Positions 15,459 through 22,840 of a stretch of 39,052 bases of DNA are shown piece by piece. Where the stretch lies: NCBI GenBank assembly GCA_030046135.1, contig JASIEC010000140.1:1-39052 (forward strand). Reading direction: 5' to 3'. Under the pieces are notes generated by a model, which ran no database searches, had not been told where the DNA came from, and was given only the letters and a program-made list of their open reading frames with translations. The position numbers were made by a program, and so were the translations under genes. Positions within the stretch are counted from its first letter, which is position 1. Every line of letters starts with the position of its first letter. The stretch comes from Thermoplasmata archaeon (GTDB lineage: Archaea; Thermoplasmatota; Thermoplasmata; Lutacidiplasmatales; UBA184).

Positions 15459-15486
15459 ACGACCTCCGGCGCGTACGGGGGTCGGA

Positions 15487-15492
15487 CAATAA
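15487..15492 (-). promoter_or_regulatory. TATA-like box for tRNA-Leu
   Basis: On the reverse strand TTATTG within GGGTTATTGTCC lies about 30 bases upstream of the tRNA 5' end. Confidence 0.45.
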
Positions 15493-15578
15493 CCCTTGCG
15501 AACGCCGAGGCTCGGGGGCCCGCGCGCGCGGGAGGGGCGGACAAACGACTTGTAGGCGAGCGGGGGTGACGCGGCCCC

Positions 15579-15926
15579 ATGAGCGACGAGCGAGCCGACG
15601 GGGCCACCGTGTTCATCGGGCAGAAGCCCACGATGACCTACGTCTTCCAGGTGGTCACCCAGCTCAACTCGGGCGTCGGGCCCGTCGTCGTCAAGGCCCG
15701 CGGGAACGCGATCGGCCGCGCGGTCGACGTCGCCGAGGTCGTGCGCCACCGGTTCCTCGACGGCCAGGTCGAGATCGGGCGGATCACGATCGAGACGGAG
15801 CGCCTCACGAACCGCGAGGGCCGCGACGCCAACGTCTCGTCGATCTCGATCCCGCTCACGCGGACGGGGGCGCCGCTCCCTCTCCCGACGGAGGGGGGAC
15901 CGTCGCCGGACGATCCTCCGGAATAG
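15579..15926 (+). CDS. alba: Chromatin protein Alba
   Basis: A 115-residue Alba-superfamily protein that coats DNA and also binds RNA. The core from FIGQKPTMTYVFQVV through VVVKARGNAIGRAVDVAEVVRHRF to IGRITIETERL and SSISIPL matches the whole family. Canonical Alba has a Lys-Lys pair in the early loop that Sir2/Pat regulate; here QKPTMTY keeps one Lys. The last 20 residues form a Pro/Gly-rich acidic tail beyond the usual end. The 3' 71 bases overlap the end of the convergent RDD-protein gene, so this tail is encoded entirely in the overlap. An ACAAACGAC element about 38 bases before the ATG could be the promoter. Confidence 0.93.
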   Translation: MSDERADGATVFIGQKPTMTYVFQVVTQLNSGVGPVVVKARGNAIGRAVDVAEVVRHRFLDGQVEIGRITIETERLTNREGRDANVSSISIPLTRTGAPLPLPTEGGPSPDDPPE

Positions 15927-17721
15927 GTTCCCGGACGACCCAGGTCCCGGCCCAGAGATCGCCCATCCTCTGGCGCTCGGAGGTGAGGCCGATCGCGAGG
16001 ACGGCCATCGATCCGAGGAGCCCGAGGCCGAGCGCGACGATCCCGACGATGCCGGCGGTCTCGAGGAGATCGGACGGCAGCCCGAGCCCGAGGACCGTCC
16101 CCCCGCCGGCCGCCGCTCCCTTCACGAGGACGGCCGCGCCGATCGCGCCGCCCAGCCCTTCGAGCGTGAGGGCGGGGAGCAGGGAGACGTTCCGCACGAG
16201 GGCGGCGAGGCCGCCGACGGGCCGAAGGTCGCGGTCGCTCACCCAGAGCCCGCGGGCCCACTTCCCGACCGTGGTCCCGACGAGGAACTCGGAGAGCGCG
16301 AAGTACAGGAACGCGACGGCGACGAACCCGTAGATCGCCGCGTTGAACGAGACGCTCCCGAGCACCGCCAGGACGCCGCCCGAGGTCCCGCGGGCGAGCG
16401 CGATGAAGATCGTCGCGGCGGGGCCCCCTAGCAGCGCGAGGTCGAGGGCGAACGCGACGATCCGGTCCCCGACCGAGGCGTAGCGGGGCCGGCCGATCGA
16501 CGCGCCGACCAGGACCAGCCACCGGGCCATGAGCCAGGCCCGGAACCCCTCCCGGCCGTCCGTCGTCCCGGCCTTCGCGACGCTCTCGAGGTTCGCCTGG
16601 TCGCTGACGACCCAACCCGGCACGGCGATCCCCGACCAGGGATTCTCCGGCTCGGCCGGGTCCTCCCGACCGACGAGGAGGCGGGCCTGCGCCGCCGCCT
16701 CGCGCGCGGCCTCGGCCGAGGCGGCGAGCGACTCGGCGAGACGGCCCTCGGTCCCGAACCGGTAGCCCTGGCGCAGGCGCGCCATCGGGGAGAGCCGACG
16801 GACCGGCAGCGGGGGCCCGACCGGCGTCCACGCGCCGCCGAGGAGACGGTACGTGAGGAGAGCGCTCCCAAGGGCGAGGAGGCCCGAGAGGTAGACGAGA
16901 TCGAGCACCCCGGCCCCGCCGATCGTGTAGAGGCCCGGCTCGCCCGGATACAGGCCGGGCTGTCGAAGGAGGTCGGCGCCGAGCAGGACGCCGAACGTCG
17001 TCCCGAGGAACGCGCACGGGATCGCGAATCCTTCCTCTCCCCGGAAGACGCGGGGGGCGAGCTCGGCCGCGACGACCCCCGCCCCGATCGGGGGGACGAT
17101 GTAGAACGGGAACGACTCGACGATCCCCACGTTGCGGACCGCCGCCGAGCCGGCGAACGTGAGCGCGAGGACCGCCGAGACGATCGCGAGGAGGAAGGCG
17201 ACCCGCCGCGGCCCGGGGGCCTCCGACCGCAGGGCGACGAGCCCGACCGCACCCGCGAACACCGCCGCGCCGAGCGCGACCAGGAGCACCTCGGCGCCGG
17301 CGGCCCCCACCACCAGCACGCGGCCGAGACGGGCGATCGCGGGAGCGCTCGCCGGCAGGACGACGAGGAACAGCGCCCCCGCCTCGACGGCGAGCAGGCC
17401 GAGGAAGGCGGCCCCCGAGCGCGCGAGCGGGGGCGCGTACCGTCCGAGCGCGACGACGCCGATCACGAGCGGGAAGATCGCGCCCGCGAGATCGACCCCG
17501 ATCCACGCGGTGGAGACCGGCGCGATCGGCACGATCGCCGTGTACGAGGCGAGCAGCCCGCCCGGGACGAGGAGCCAGAACGTGGCGCGCCCGAACCCCA
17601 CGCTCTCGGCGAACGTCGGGTGCTCCCAGGCGAGGAGGTAGAGCAGGGCCCAGAGCAGTCCCGGGATCCCGACGCCGAACAGAACGGAGCCGATGTCGAT
17701 CCCGAGCACGAAGTCGTTCAT
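15856..17721 (-). CDS. Polytopic membrane protein with C-terminal RDD domain
   Basis: A 621-residue integral membrane protein. The first ~330 residues contain about eight to nine hydrophobic helices; a segment reading WIGVDLAGAIFPLVI resembles the archaeal DUF1614 family, an uncertain match. A soluble stretch (about 330-415) follows. The RDD domain starts at RYASVGDRIVAFALDLALL (about 416) and shows the family hallmarks GTTVGKWARGLWV and SERQRMGDLWAGTWVV near the end. RDD proteins are membrane proteins of mostly unknown transport or stress roles. The last ~24 residues are Pro-rich and encoded in sequence that overlaps the convergent alba gene. It diverges from aspA across a short spacer. Confidence 0.85.
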   Translation of the reverse strand: MNDFVLGIDIGSVLFGVGIPGLLWALLYLLAWEHPTFAESVGFGRATFWLLVPGGLLASYTAIVPIAPVSTAWIGVDLAGAIFPLVIGVVALGRYAPPLARSGAAFLGLLAVEAGALFLVVLPASAPAIARLGRVLVVGAAGAEVLLVALGAAVFAGAVGLVALRSEAPGPRRVAFLLAIVSAVLALTFAGSAAVRNVGIVESFPFYIVPPIGAGVVAAELAPRVFRGEEGFAIPCAFLGTTFGVLLGADLLRQPGLYPGEPGLYTIGGAGVLDLVYLSGLLALGSALLTYRLLGGAWTPVGPPLPVRRLSPMARLRQGYRFGTEGRLAESLAASAEAAREAAAQARLLVGREDPAEPENPWSGIAVPGWVVSDQANLESVAKAGTTDGREGFRAWLMARWLVLVGASIGRPRYASVGDRIVAFALDLALLGGPAATIFIALARGTSGGVLAVLGSVSFNAAIYGFVAVAFLYFALSEFLVGTTVGKWARGLWVSDRDLRPVGGLAALVRNVSLLPALTLEGLGGAIGAAVLVKGAAAGGGTVLGLGLPSDLLETAGIVGIVALGLGLLGSMAVLAIGLTSERQRMGDLWAGTWVVREPIPEDRPATVPPPSGEGAAPPSA

Positions 17722-17770
17722 CGACGGTCCCCCGACCCTCGTCCGCCGGGGCGAGACCGGCCGCCGGACC

Positions 17771-17780
17771 TAAACGTTTT
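17771..17780 (+). promoter_or_regulatory. AT-rich promoter element upstream of aspA
   Basis: TAAACGTTTT lies about 30-36 bases before the aspA ATG; the reverse strand AAAACGTTTA might also serve the divergent RDD-protein gene, though about 55 bases away from its start. The core is palindromic (AAACGTTT). Confidence 0.5.
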
Positions 17781-17806
17781 GTCGCGGGCCCCCCTCGCCG
17801 GGCCCG

Positions 17807-19207
17807 ATGGCGGAGGAGCGGGTCGAGAAGGATTCGCTCGGAAGCCGCGCCGTCCCGGCCGCCGCGTACTGGGGGATCCAGACCCTGCGGGCGCGCGAGA
17901 ACTTCCCGGTGAGCGGCCTCGGCGCCTCGCGCCACCTCAAGCGGGCGTACGGGCAGCTCAAGCTCGCCTGCGTGCGGGCGAACGTGGAGCTGGGAGGCCT
18001 CGACGCCGAGCGGGGCCGGGCCCTCACCCAGGCGGCCGAGGAGATGGTCGCGGGCCGGCTCGACGGGGAGCTGGTCGTCGATGTCTTCCAGGCGGGCGCC
18101 GGGACGTCGTTCCACATGAACGTCAACGAGGTCCTGACGAACCGGGCCCTCGAGATCGTCGGGCGTCCCCGGGGCGACTACGCGTGGCTCAGCCCGAACG
18201 ATCACGTGAACCGGGGCCAATCCACCAACGACACGTTCCCGTCCGCCGCCCAGGTCGCCGCCCTCCACGCCCTCGCCGAGGTGCGGCGGGGAGCGGCGGG
18301 GCTCGCGGCCAGCCTCCGGGGTCGCGCCCGCGAGCTGGGATCGCTCCCGAAGGCCGGCCGGACGCACCTCCAGGATGCGATGCCCGTCACGCTGGGGGCG
18401 GAGCTCGACGGCTACGCGACCGCCCTCGAGAGGGTCCTCGAGTCGCTGCCCGCGGTCGAGCACGCCCTCGCCGAGATCCCTCTCGGCGGCAGCGCGGTGG
18501 GCACGGGGGTCAACTCGGTGCCGGGGTTCCGCGCGAAGGCCGTGGAGGGGTTCGCCCGGCTCTCGGGCCATCCGCTCGCCGTCGCCCGGGACCCGTTCGA
18601 GACGATGCAGAGCCGCTGGCCGCTCGGGTTCGCCTCGGCGTGGCTGAGGACCCTCGCGCTCGAGCTCCTCCGGATCTCGAACGACCTCCGGCTCCTGACG
18701 AGCGGGCCGGCGACGGGGTTCGACGAGATCCGCCTCCCCGAGATCCAGCCCGGCTCGTCGATCATGCCGGCGAAGGTGAACCCCTCGGCGGCCGAGTGCC
18801 TCGCGATGGTCGCCTTCCACGTCGTCGGGGCCGACGCCGCGACGGCGCTCGCGGTCCAGGCCGGCCAGCTCGAGATCAACGTGATGGTCCCGCTCGCGAC
18901 GTTCGAGGTCCTCTTCGCGGCCGAGATCCTCGCCGCGTACCTCCCGGTGTTCGCCCGGACGTGCACCGACGGGATCCGGGCGAACCCGGAGCGTCTGCAG
19001 CGCTATCTCCTCGAGTCGGGGGCGCTCGCGACGGTGCTGACCCCCCGTCTGGGCTACCTCAAGGTGGCTGAGCTCCTCCACGAGGCGGCGGCGACGAAGC
19101 GCCCCGTCCGAGAGCTCCTTGTCGAAAAGGGGCTCCTCTCCCGCGACGAGGTCGAGGCGCTGCTCGGGGACGCCGCGCTGCTCCGGCTCACGGAGCCGGT
19201 TCCCTAG
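17807..19207 (+). CDS. aspA: Aspartate ammonia-lyase (aspartase)
   Basis: Reversibly deaminates L-aspartate to fumarate and ammonia. The 466-residue protein belongs to the fumarase/aspartase superfamily: GAGTS near 97-101 within DVFQAGAGTS, GRTHLQDAMPVTLG at 184-197, and the signature GSSIMPAKVNP at 316-326 with catalytic Ser S318. Three features favour aspartase over class II fumarase: QAGAGTS in place of QTGSGTQ, PAKVNP in place of PGKVNP, and QAGQLEINVMVP in place of the fumarase NFELNVFKP stretch. Fumarase remains possible because the two overlap in sequence. With glutamate dehydrogenase and a protease in the window it fits amino-acid catabolism. Confidence 0.86.
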   Translation: MAEERVEKDSLGSRAVPAAAYWGIQTLRARENFPVSGLGASRHLKRAYGQLKLACVRANVELGGLDAERGRALTQAAEEMVAGRLDGELVVDVFQAGAGTSFHMNVNEVLTNRALEIVGRPRGDYAWLSPNDHVNRGQSTNDTFPSAAQVAALHALAEVRRGAAGLAASLRGRARELGSLPKAGRTHLQDAMPVTLGAELDGYATALERVLESLPAVEHALAEIPLGGSAVGTGVNSVPGFRAKAVEGFARLSGHPLAVARDPFETMQSRWPLGFASAWLRTLALELLRISNDLRLLTSGPATGFDEIRLPEIQPGSSIMPAKVNPSAAECLAMVAFHVVGADAATALAVQAGQLEINVMVPLATFEVLFAAEILAAYLPVFARTCTDGIRANPERLQRYLLESGALATVLTPRLGYLKVAELLHEAAATKRPVRELLVEKGLLSRDEVEALLGDAALLRLTEPVP

Positions 19208-19226
19208 CGTTCCGCGACGCAGAGGT

Positions 19227-19231
19227 TAAGC
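19227..19231 (+). promoter_or_regulatory. TATA-like box for the trmB-taw2 unit
   Basis: TTAAG in AGAGGTTAAGCG is about 30 bases before the ATG at 19259. Confidence 0.5.
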
Positions 19232-19258
19232 GTCCGCTCCTCGGTCCCGCCGGCCGCG

Positions 19259-20014
19259 ATGGCGACGGCCGAGCAGACCGCGGTCGCCCTCGGCAACCCG
19301 GGGTCGGAGGAGTTCCGCCGCGCCGCGGGGGTCCTCGGGCGGGTCGGGCTCACGCAGTACGAGGCGCGCGCGTACATCGCCCTCGTGGGGAGAGGGGTCG
19401 GCGACGCCGCGTCGGTCGCCTCCTCGTCGGGGATCCCCCGCACGAGCGCCTACAAGGTCCTCGAGTCGCTCGCCGAGAAGGGGTACGCCCAGCCGACGGG
19501 CGGCAAGCCGATCCTCTTCCGCCCCACCCCGCCGCTCGATGTCGCGGAGACGCTCAAGGGGGCGATCCAGGAGGTGTTCGAGGAGCTCGCCGAGCTGCAC
19601 CGGATCGTCGCCGAGCACGGGGAGCCCCAGCTCGTCTACCTGCTCTCGGGCCGGGAGAAGGTGACCACGAAGATCGGGGAGCTGCTCGACCGGTCGACGC
19701 GGACGTTCATCCTGACGACGCCGCAAGTCGCGGAGCTCCGGGACGAGCTCGGGAAGAAGATCCAGAACGGCCTCAAGCGGGGCGTTCAGATCACGTTCGT
19801 CACCTCCGCCCTCCAGAAGGTCCCCGAGGGCGTCGAGTACGTCGCCCGGGAGAACCTCCTCGCGACCGAGGTGCTCGCCGACGGGGAGCACGCGCTGCTC
19901 GCGGCCCCGGGGCTCGACGCCTGCGGGTTCACCGACAACCCGATCCTGACGGCGCACCTCAAGCAGTTCCTCGAGGTCATCCTCGAGAGCCGGCCCGGCG
20001 CCCCGGGCGCGTAG
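19259..20014 (+). CDS. TrmB-family transcriptional regulator
   Basis: A 251-residue regulator with an N-terminal winged helix typical of TrmB: VLGRVGLTQYEARAYIALV (about 24-42) and IPRTSAYKVLESLAEKGYAQ (about 60-79) are the two most conserved family segments. A short coiled linker (about 93-120) leads to a C-terminal domain with the phospholipase-D-like fold usual for TrmB, here without an obvious sugar-binding extension. Family members repress or activate sugar-transport and central-metabolic genes; the effector here cannot be read. It lies ten bases before the wyosine enzyme gene and may be co-transcribed with it, though a functional link is not expected. Confidence 0.88.
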   Translation: MATAEQTAVALGNPGSEEFRRAAGVLGRVGLTQYEARAYIALVGRGVGDAASVASSSGIPRTSAYKVLESLAEKGYAQPTGGKPILFRPTPPLDVAETLKGAIQEVFEELAELHRIVAEHGEPQLVYLLSGREKVTTKIGELLDRSTRTFILTTPQVAELRDELGKKIQNGLKRGVQITFVTSALQKVPEGVEYVARENLLATEVLADGEHALLAAPGLDACGFTDNPILTAHLKQFLEVILESRPGAPGA

Positions 20015-20024
20015 ACCGACGCCG

Positions 20025-20882
20025 ATGCGCCGGCCCGCGGGTCCCCCGGCCGAGAGGGTGCGCGCCCGGCTCCGCGCCGTCGCGGGCGACGCCGCCGCCC
20101 GCGCGATGCCCTCGAGGTACCAGCGGCTCGGCCGGGTCCTCGCGCTCCGTCTGCCCGGCTCGCTCCGACCGTGGTTCGCCACGCTCGGCCGGGCCTGGCA
20201 GGAGGAGCTCCGCGTGGACACGGTCGTCGTCCATCGCGGTCCGATCGAGGGGGAGCTCCGCCGACCGGACGTCGAGGTCATCGCCGGCGACCGAACGGAG
20301 ACCGAGGTGATCGAGCACGGCGTCCGCTGGAGGTTCGACGCGGCGCGGGTGATGTTCTCCCGCGGCAACCGGTCCGAACGCCTCCGGGCCCGGCGCCTCG
20401 CCCGGCCCGGGGAGGCCGTGGCGGACCTCTTCGCGGGGATCGGCTACTTCACGGTCCCGGCCGCGCTCGCCCATCCCCGCGTCCGGGTCTCGGCGGTCGA
20501 GAAGAACCCGGTCGCGTTCCGCTACCTCGAAGAGAACCTCGCGCTCAACGGGGTCGCCGGGCAGGTCGCCGCCCACCTCGGCGACAACCGCCGAGCGCCG
20601 CTGCCTCCCCGGTCGTTCGATCGCGTGTTCCTCGGCTACCTCCCGAGCTCGTACCCCTGGATCCCCCGCGCGGTCGAGCTGCTCGGCCCGGAGGGGGGCT
20701 GGCTCCACCTGCACACCGTCGCGGACGCGCGGGGCGGCCTCGACGCCGCCCGCCTCGAGGCCGAGCGGAGCGTCCGGGCCGCGGGGGCGAGCGTGCTCGA
20801 GGCCGGCCGGGCCCGGTGCGTGAAGCCGTACGGGCCGGGGCGGGTTCACGCGGTCGTCGATCTCCGCGCGGTCCCGGCCTAG
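20025..20882 (+). CDS. taw2: tRNA(Phe) wyosine-pathway aminocarboxypropyltransferase-like enzyme (Taw2/Trm5 family)
   Basis: A 285-residue SAM-binding Rossmann enzyme acting on position 37 of tRNA-Phe. FDAARVMFSRGNRSER (about 104-119) and DLFAGIGYFTVPAA (134-147) with EKNPVAF (159-165) form the cofactor site, and FDRVFLGYLPSSYPWIP is the region where Trm5 would carry an NPP-type motif. The absence of that NPPY-like motif and the FSRGN plus GYLPSS pattern favour Taw2 (which transfers the aminocarboxypropyl group of SAM in wybutosine synthesis) over the m1G37 methylase Trm5. The N-terminal ~50 residues are divergent. It ends on a CTAG shared with the stop of the convergent aminotransferase. Confidence 0.8.
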   Translation: MRRPAGPPAERVRARLRAVAGDAAARAMPSRYQRLGRVLALRLPGSLRPWFATLGRAWQEELRVDTVVVHRGPIEGELRRPDVEVIAGDRTETEVIEHGVRWRFDAARVMFSRGNRSERLRARRLARPGEAVADLFAGIGYFTVPAALAHPRVRVSAVEKNPVAFRYLEENLALNGVAGQVAAHLGDNRRAPLPPRSFDRVFLGYLPSSYPWIPRAVELLGPEGGWLHLHTVADARGGLDAARLEAERSVRAAGASVLEAGRARCVKPYGPGRVHAVVDLRAVPA

Positions 20883-22006
20883 GAACGCGGGCTCGCCGCC
20901 ACGGGGCGTCGGAGCGCGGCCACGGCCGCGGGGAACGCCCGCGCGAACCGCTCGATGTCGGAGGGAGGGTTCGAGAACGAGACCCGGACGAACCGGGGAC
21001 CGTACGTCTTCGAGAGATACGTCCCCGCCCGGACGAACACCCCGTGCTGGCGCAGGAGCTCCTCCTGCAGGCGCTCGGGGTCGATCCCGGTCGGCGCGAG
21101 GTCGAGGACGGTCATGTTCGCGCGGGACGGAGCGACGAGGACCGAGACCCCCTCGACCCCCTTCGCGATCTCGCCGATCCGCCGGTCGTTCGCCCGGGTC
21201 GTCCGCACGACCTCCCCGATCCACGACGCCTTGGTGCGGAGCGCCGCCCGGGCGGCGACCTGCGCGAGGACGTTCACCCCGAGGTCGTTCGTGTTGTACC
21301 GGGCGATCGTCCGCTGGAGCTCGGGCCGGGCGAGGAGCCCGCCGAGCCGCATCCCCGCGAGGCCGCAGTTCTTGGAGACCGACCAGATCGTGACGGTCTC
21401 CTCGGGCGCGAACTCCGCGGCGAGCGCGTGGCCGTCGGAGAAGTCCCGGTACGTGACGTCGTTGAGCAGGTAGAGGTGGTGGTCGTGGGCGAGCTCGGCG
21501 ATCGCCCGCACCTCCTCCCGGGGGTAGCCGGACCCGAGCGGGTTGAGCGGATCGATGAGCAGGAGCATCTTCGTCTTCGGGCCGATCGCCTCGGCGACGG
21601 CGCCCGACGTGAGGCGGTACGGCGGCCGGTAGATGTCGAGGCAGCTCGGGCGCGCGCCCGAGAGCTCGATGAATCTATGGATGATGAGATAGCTCGGGTC
21701 CGACGCGACGACCTCGTCGCCCGCGCCGAGCAGCGCCCGCGCGACCATGTAGAGCGACTCGGTGCCCCCCGACGTGAGGCTCGCCGCGAGGTCCCGAAGG
21801 CCGAGGTCCGCCTGGGCGAGCGCGAGCAGCTCGGGGTCCCCCGAGGCGAGCGGGTAGCCCTCGTACCGGCGGCCGCGGATCGCCTCGTCGAGCGCTCCCC
21901 GGATCACCTCGGGCGGGACGAGGTGGTTGGTGTTCTGGGAGAGCCAGGCGACCTCGGTCCGGTGCTGGTGAGCGTAGCGGAACGCGTCGAACGCCTCGGC
22001 GGGCAC
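20879..22006 (-). CDS. Fold-type I PLP-dependent aminotransferase (class I/II, HisC-like)
   Basis: A 375-residue aminotransferase. PLP-site residues are readable: LTSGGTES (77-84, phosphate binding), DPLNPLG (152-158) with N155, the D183 and Y186 region in NDVTYRDF, the Schiff-base Lys K212 in SVSKNCG, and R220 in GMRLG. The C-terminal Arg expected for substrate carboxylate binding appears in RFVRVSFSN. The size and the short N-terminus resemble HisC/Cobd-type and MalY-like branches of class I/II; the substrate is not determinable. GTG is the start. A TTAAGC box that overlaps the upstream ubiE stop codon lies about 25 bases before it, so the gene may have its own promoter as well as read-through from ubiE. 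Confidence 0.88.
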   Translation of the reverse strand: MPAEAFDAFRYAHQHRTEVAWLSQNTNHLVPPEVIRGALDEAIRGRRYEGYPLASGDPELLALAQADLGLRDLAASLTSGGTESLYMVARALLGAGDEVVASDPSYLIIHRFIELSGARPSCLDIYRPPYRLTSGAVAEAIGPKTKMLLLIDPLNPLGSGYPREEVRAIAELAHDHHLYLLNDVTYRDFSDGHALAAEFAPEETVTIWSVSKNCGLAGMRLGGLLARPELQRTIARYNTNDLGVNVLAQVAARAALRTKASWIGEVVRTTRANDRRIGEIAKGVEGVSVLVAPSRANMTVLDLAPTGIDPERLQEELLRQHGVFVRAGTYLSKTYGPRFVRVSFSNPPSDIERFARAFPAAVAALRRPVAASPRS

Positions 22007-22028
22007 GGGGCGCGACGGGGTCGCGCTC

Positions 22029-22034
22029 GCTTAA
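22029..22034 (-). promoter_or_regulatory. TATA-like box overlapping the ubiE stop codon
   Basis: On the reverse strand GTTAAG includes the TAA stop of ubiE (22031-22033) and is centred about 25 bases before the aminotransferase GTG at 22006. Confidence 0.45.
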
Positions 22035-22810
22035 CGGCTGCGGGCCGGGGGCGGCCCGGCCTCGGCAAGGAACGTCGTGACGACCCCGCCCGATTGGATC
22101 GGCGCCTCCGCGCGGGTGAATCCCGCCTCCGCGAGGAGCGCGAGGACCCTCCCGCGCCCGGGGAAGCCCCGGAGCGACTCGGGCAGGTAGCGGGAGGGGC
22201 CTTCGCTGCCGAACGAGCGGCCCACGAGCGGCACGACGCGATCGAAGTAGGCGTGGAAGAACCGCGCGACCGCGGGCCGCGGAGGCTCGGAGATCTCGAG
22301 CGTGAGCGCCACCCCTCCCGGCCGGAGGACCCGGCGCCACTCGGCGAACGCCCGCGGGAGGTCGTGCAGGTTGCGGGCCACGAACGCATTCGTGACGAGG
22401 TCGAAGGAACCCGACGCGAACGGAAGGCGCTGGGCGTCCGCCCGCCCGAACTCGGGAGGGGGTCCACCGCCCTCCCGGCCGATCGCGACCATCTCCCGGG
22501 TGAAGTCGGTCGCGATCACGCGGGCGGCCGGGTATCTCCGGACGACGGCGCGGGCGAGCTCCCCCGTGCCGCACCCGAGGTCGAGGGCGCGCTCGATCGG
22601 CCGCCGCCGGAACCGGTCGAGCTGCCCGAGCGCCCGGAACCGCCAGAGGACGTCGTTGCCGAGGGTGGCGACGTGGTTGAAGCGCTCGTACCGCCGGGCG
22701 AAGAAGCCGAACATCCGACGGACGTCCCGCTCGAACGTCGGCTGCGAGCGGTCCGGATACGGCGAGCCGTCGGGAGCGGTCCGGGGGGCCCGCGCCTCGG
22801 CCACGGCCAC
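22031..22810 (-). CDS. menG: UbiE/MenG-type demethylmenaquinone methyltransferase
   Basis: SAM-dependent C-methyltransferase for the last step of menaquinone (or ubiquinone) synthesis; in archaea the product is a menaquinone-type respiratory quinone. Of 259 residues, the family N-terminal signature MFGFFARRYERFNHVATLGND (about 33-53) is followed by the SAM-binding DLGCGTGELA (77-86), TDFTREMV, and the C-terminal signatures VARNLHDLPRAFAEWRRVLRPGG and YLPESLRGFP. These signatures are specific to UbiE/MenG and not general methyltransferases. Two GTG starts are possible, 22810 and 22804; the AT-rich TTAA at 22828-22831 fits leaderless initiation at 22804 better. It lies between the TPR ATPase gene and the aminotransferase gene on the same strand. 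Confidence 0.92.
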   Translation of the reverse strand: MAVAEARAPRTAPDGSPYPDRSQPTFERDVRRMFGFFARRYERFNHVATLGNDVLWRFRALGQLDRFRRRPIERALDLGCGTGELARAVVRRYPAARVIATDFTREMVAIGREGGGPPPEFGRADAQRLPFASGSFDLVTNAFVARNLHDLPRAFAEWRRVLRPGGVALTLEISEPPRPAVARFFHAYFDRVVPLVGRSFGSEGPSRYLPESLRGFPGRGRVLALLAEAGFTRAEAPIQSGGVVTTFLAEAGPPPARSR

Positions 22811-22827
22811 CGAGCCGCGCTCCGGCC

Positions 22828-22831
22828 TTAA
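22828..22831 (-). promoter_or_regulatory. TATA-like core upstream of menG
   Basis: GGTTAAGG on the reverse strand is 18-27 bases before the two candidate GTG starts, in the 30-base gap after the TPR ATPase gene. Confidence 0.4.
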
Positions 22832-22840
22832 CCCTGGGGG

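Noticed and set aside
15638..19081. Very long open frames antisense to, or in another frame of, real genes (also 21675-25349, 30612-34217, 12352-15294)
   Set aside because: They read as Arg/Pro/Gly-rich sequence with no domains, and are produced by high GC content opposite GC3-rich codons. In each case the other frame or strand encodes recognisable proteins.
17807..19207. Class II fumarase instead of aspartase
   Set aside because: QAGAGTS, PAKVNP and QAGQLEINVM follow aspartase, not the QTGSGT, PGKVNP and NFELNVF of fumarase. Some doubt remains.
20025..20882. Trm5 m1G37 methyltransferase
   Set aside because: No NPP-type catalytic motif is seen where Trm5 has it; FSRGN and GYLPSS favour Taw2.
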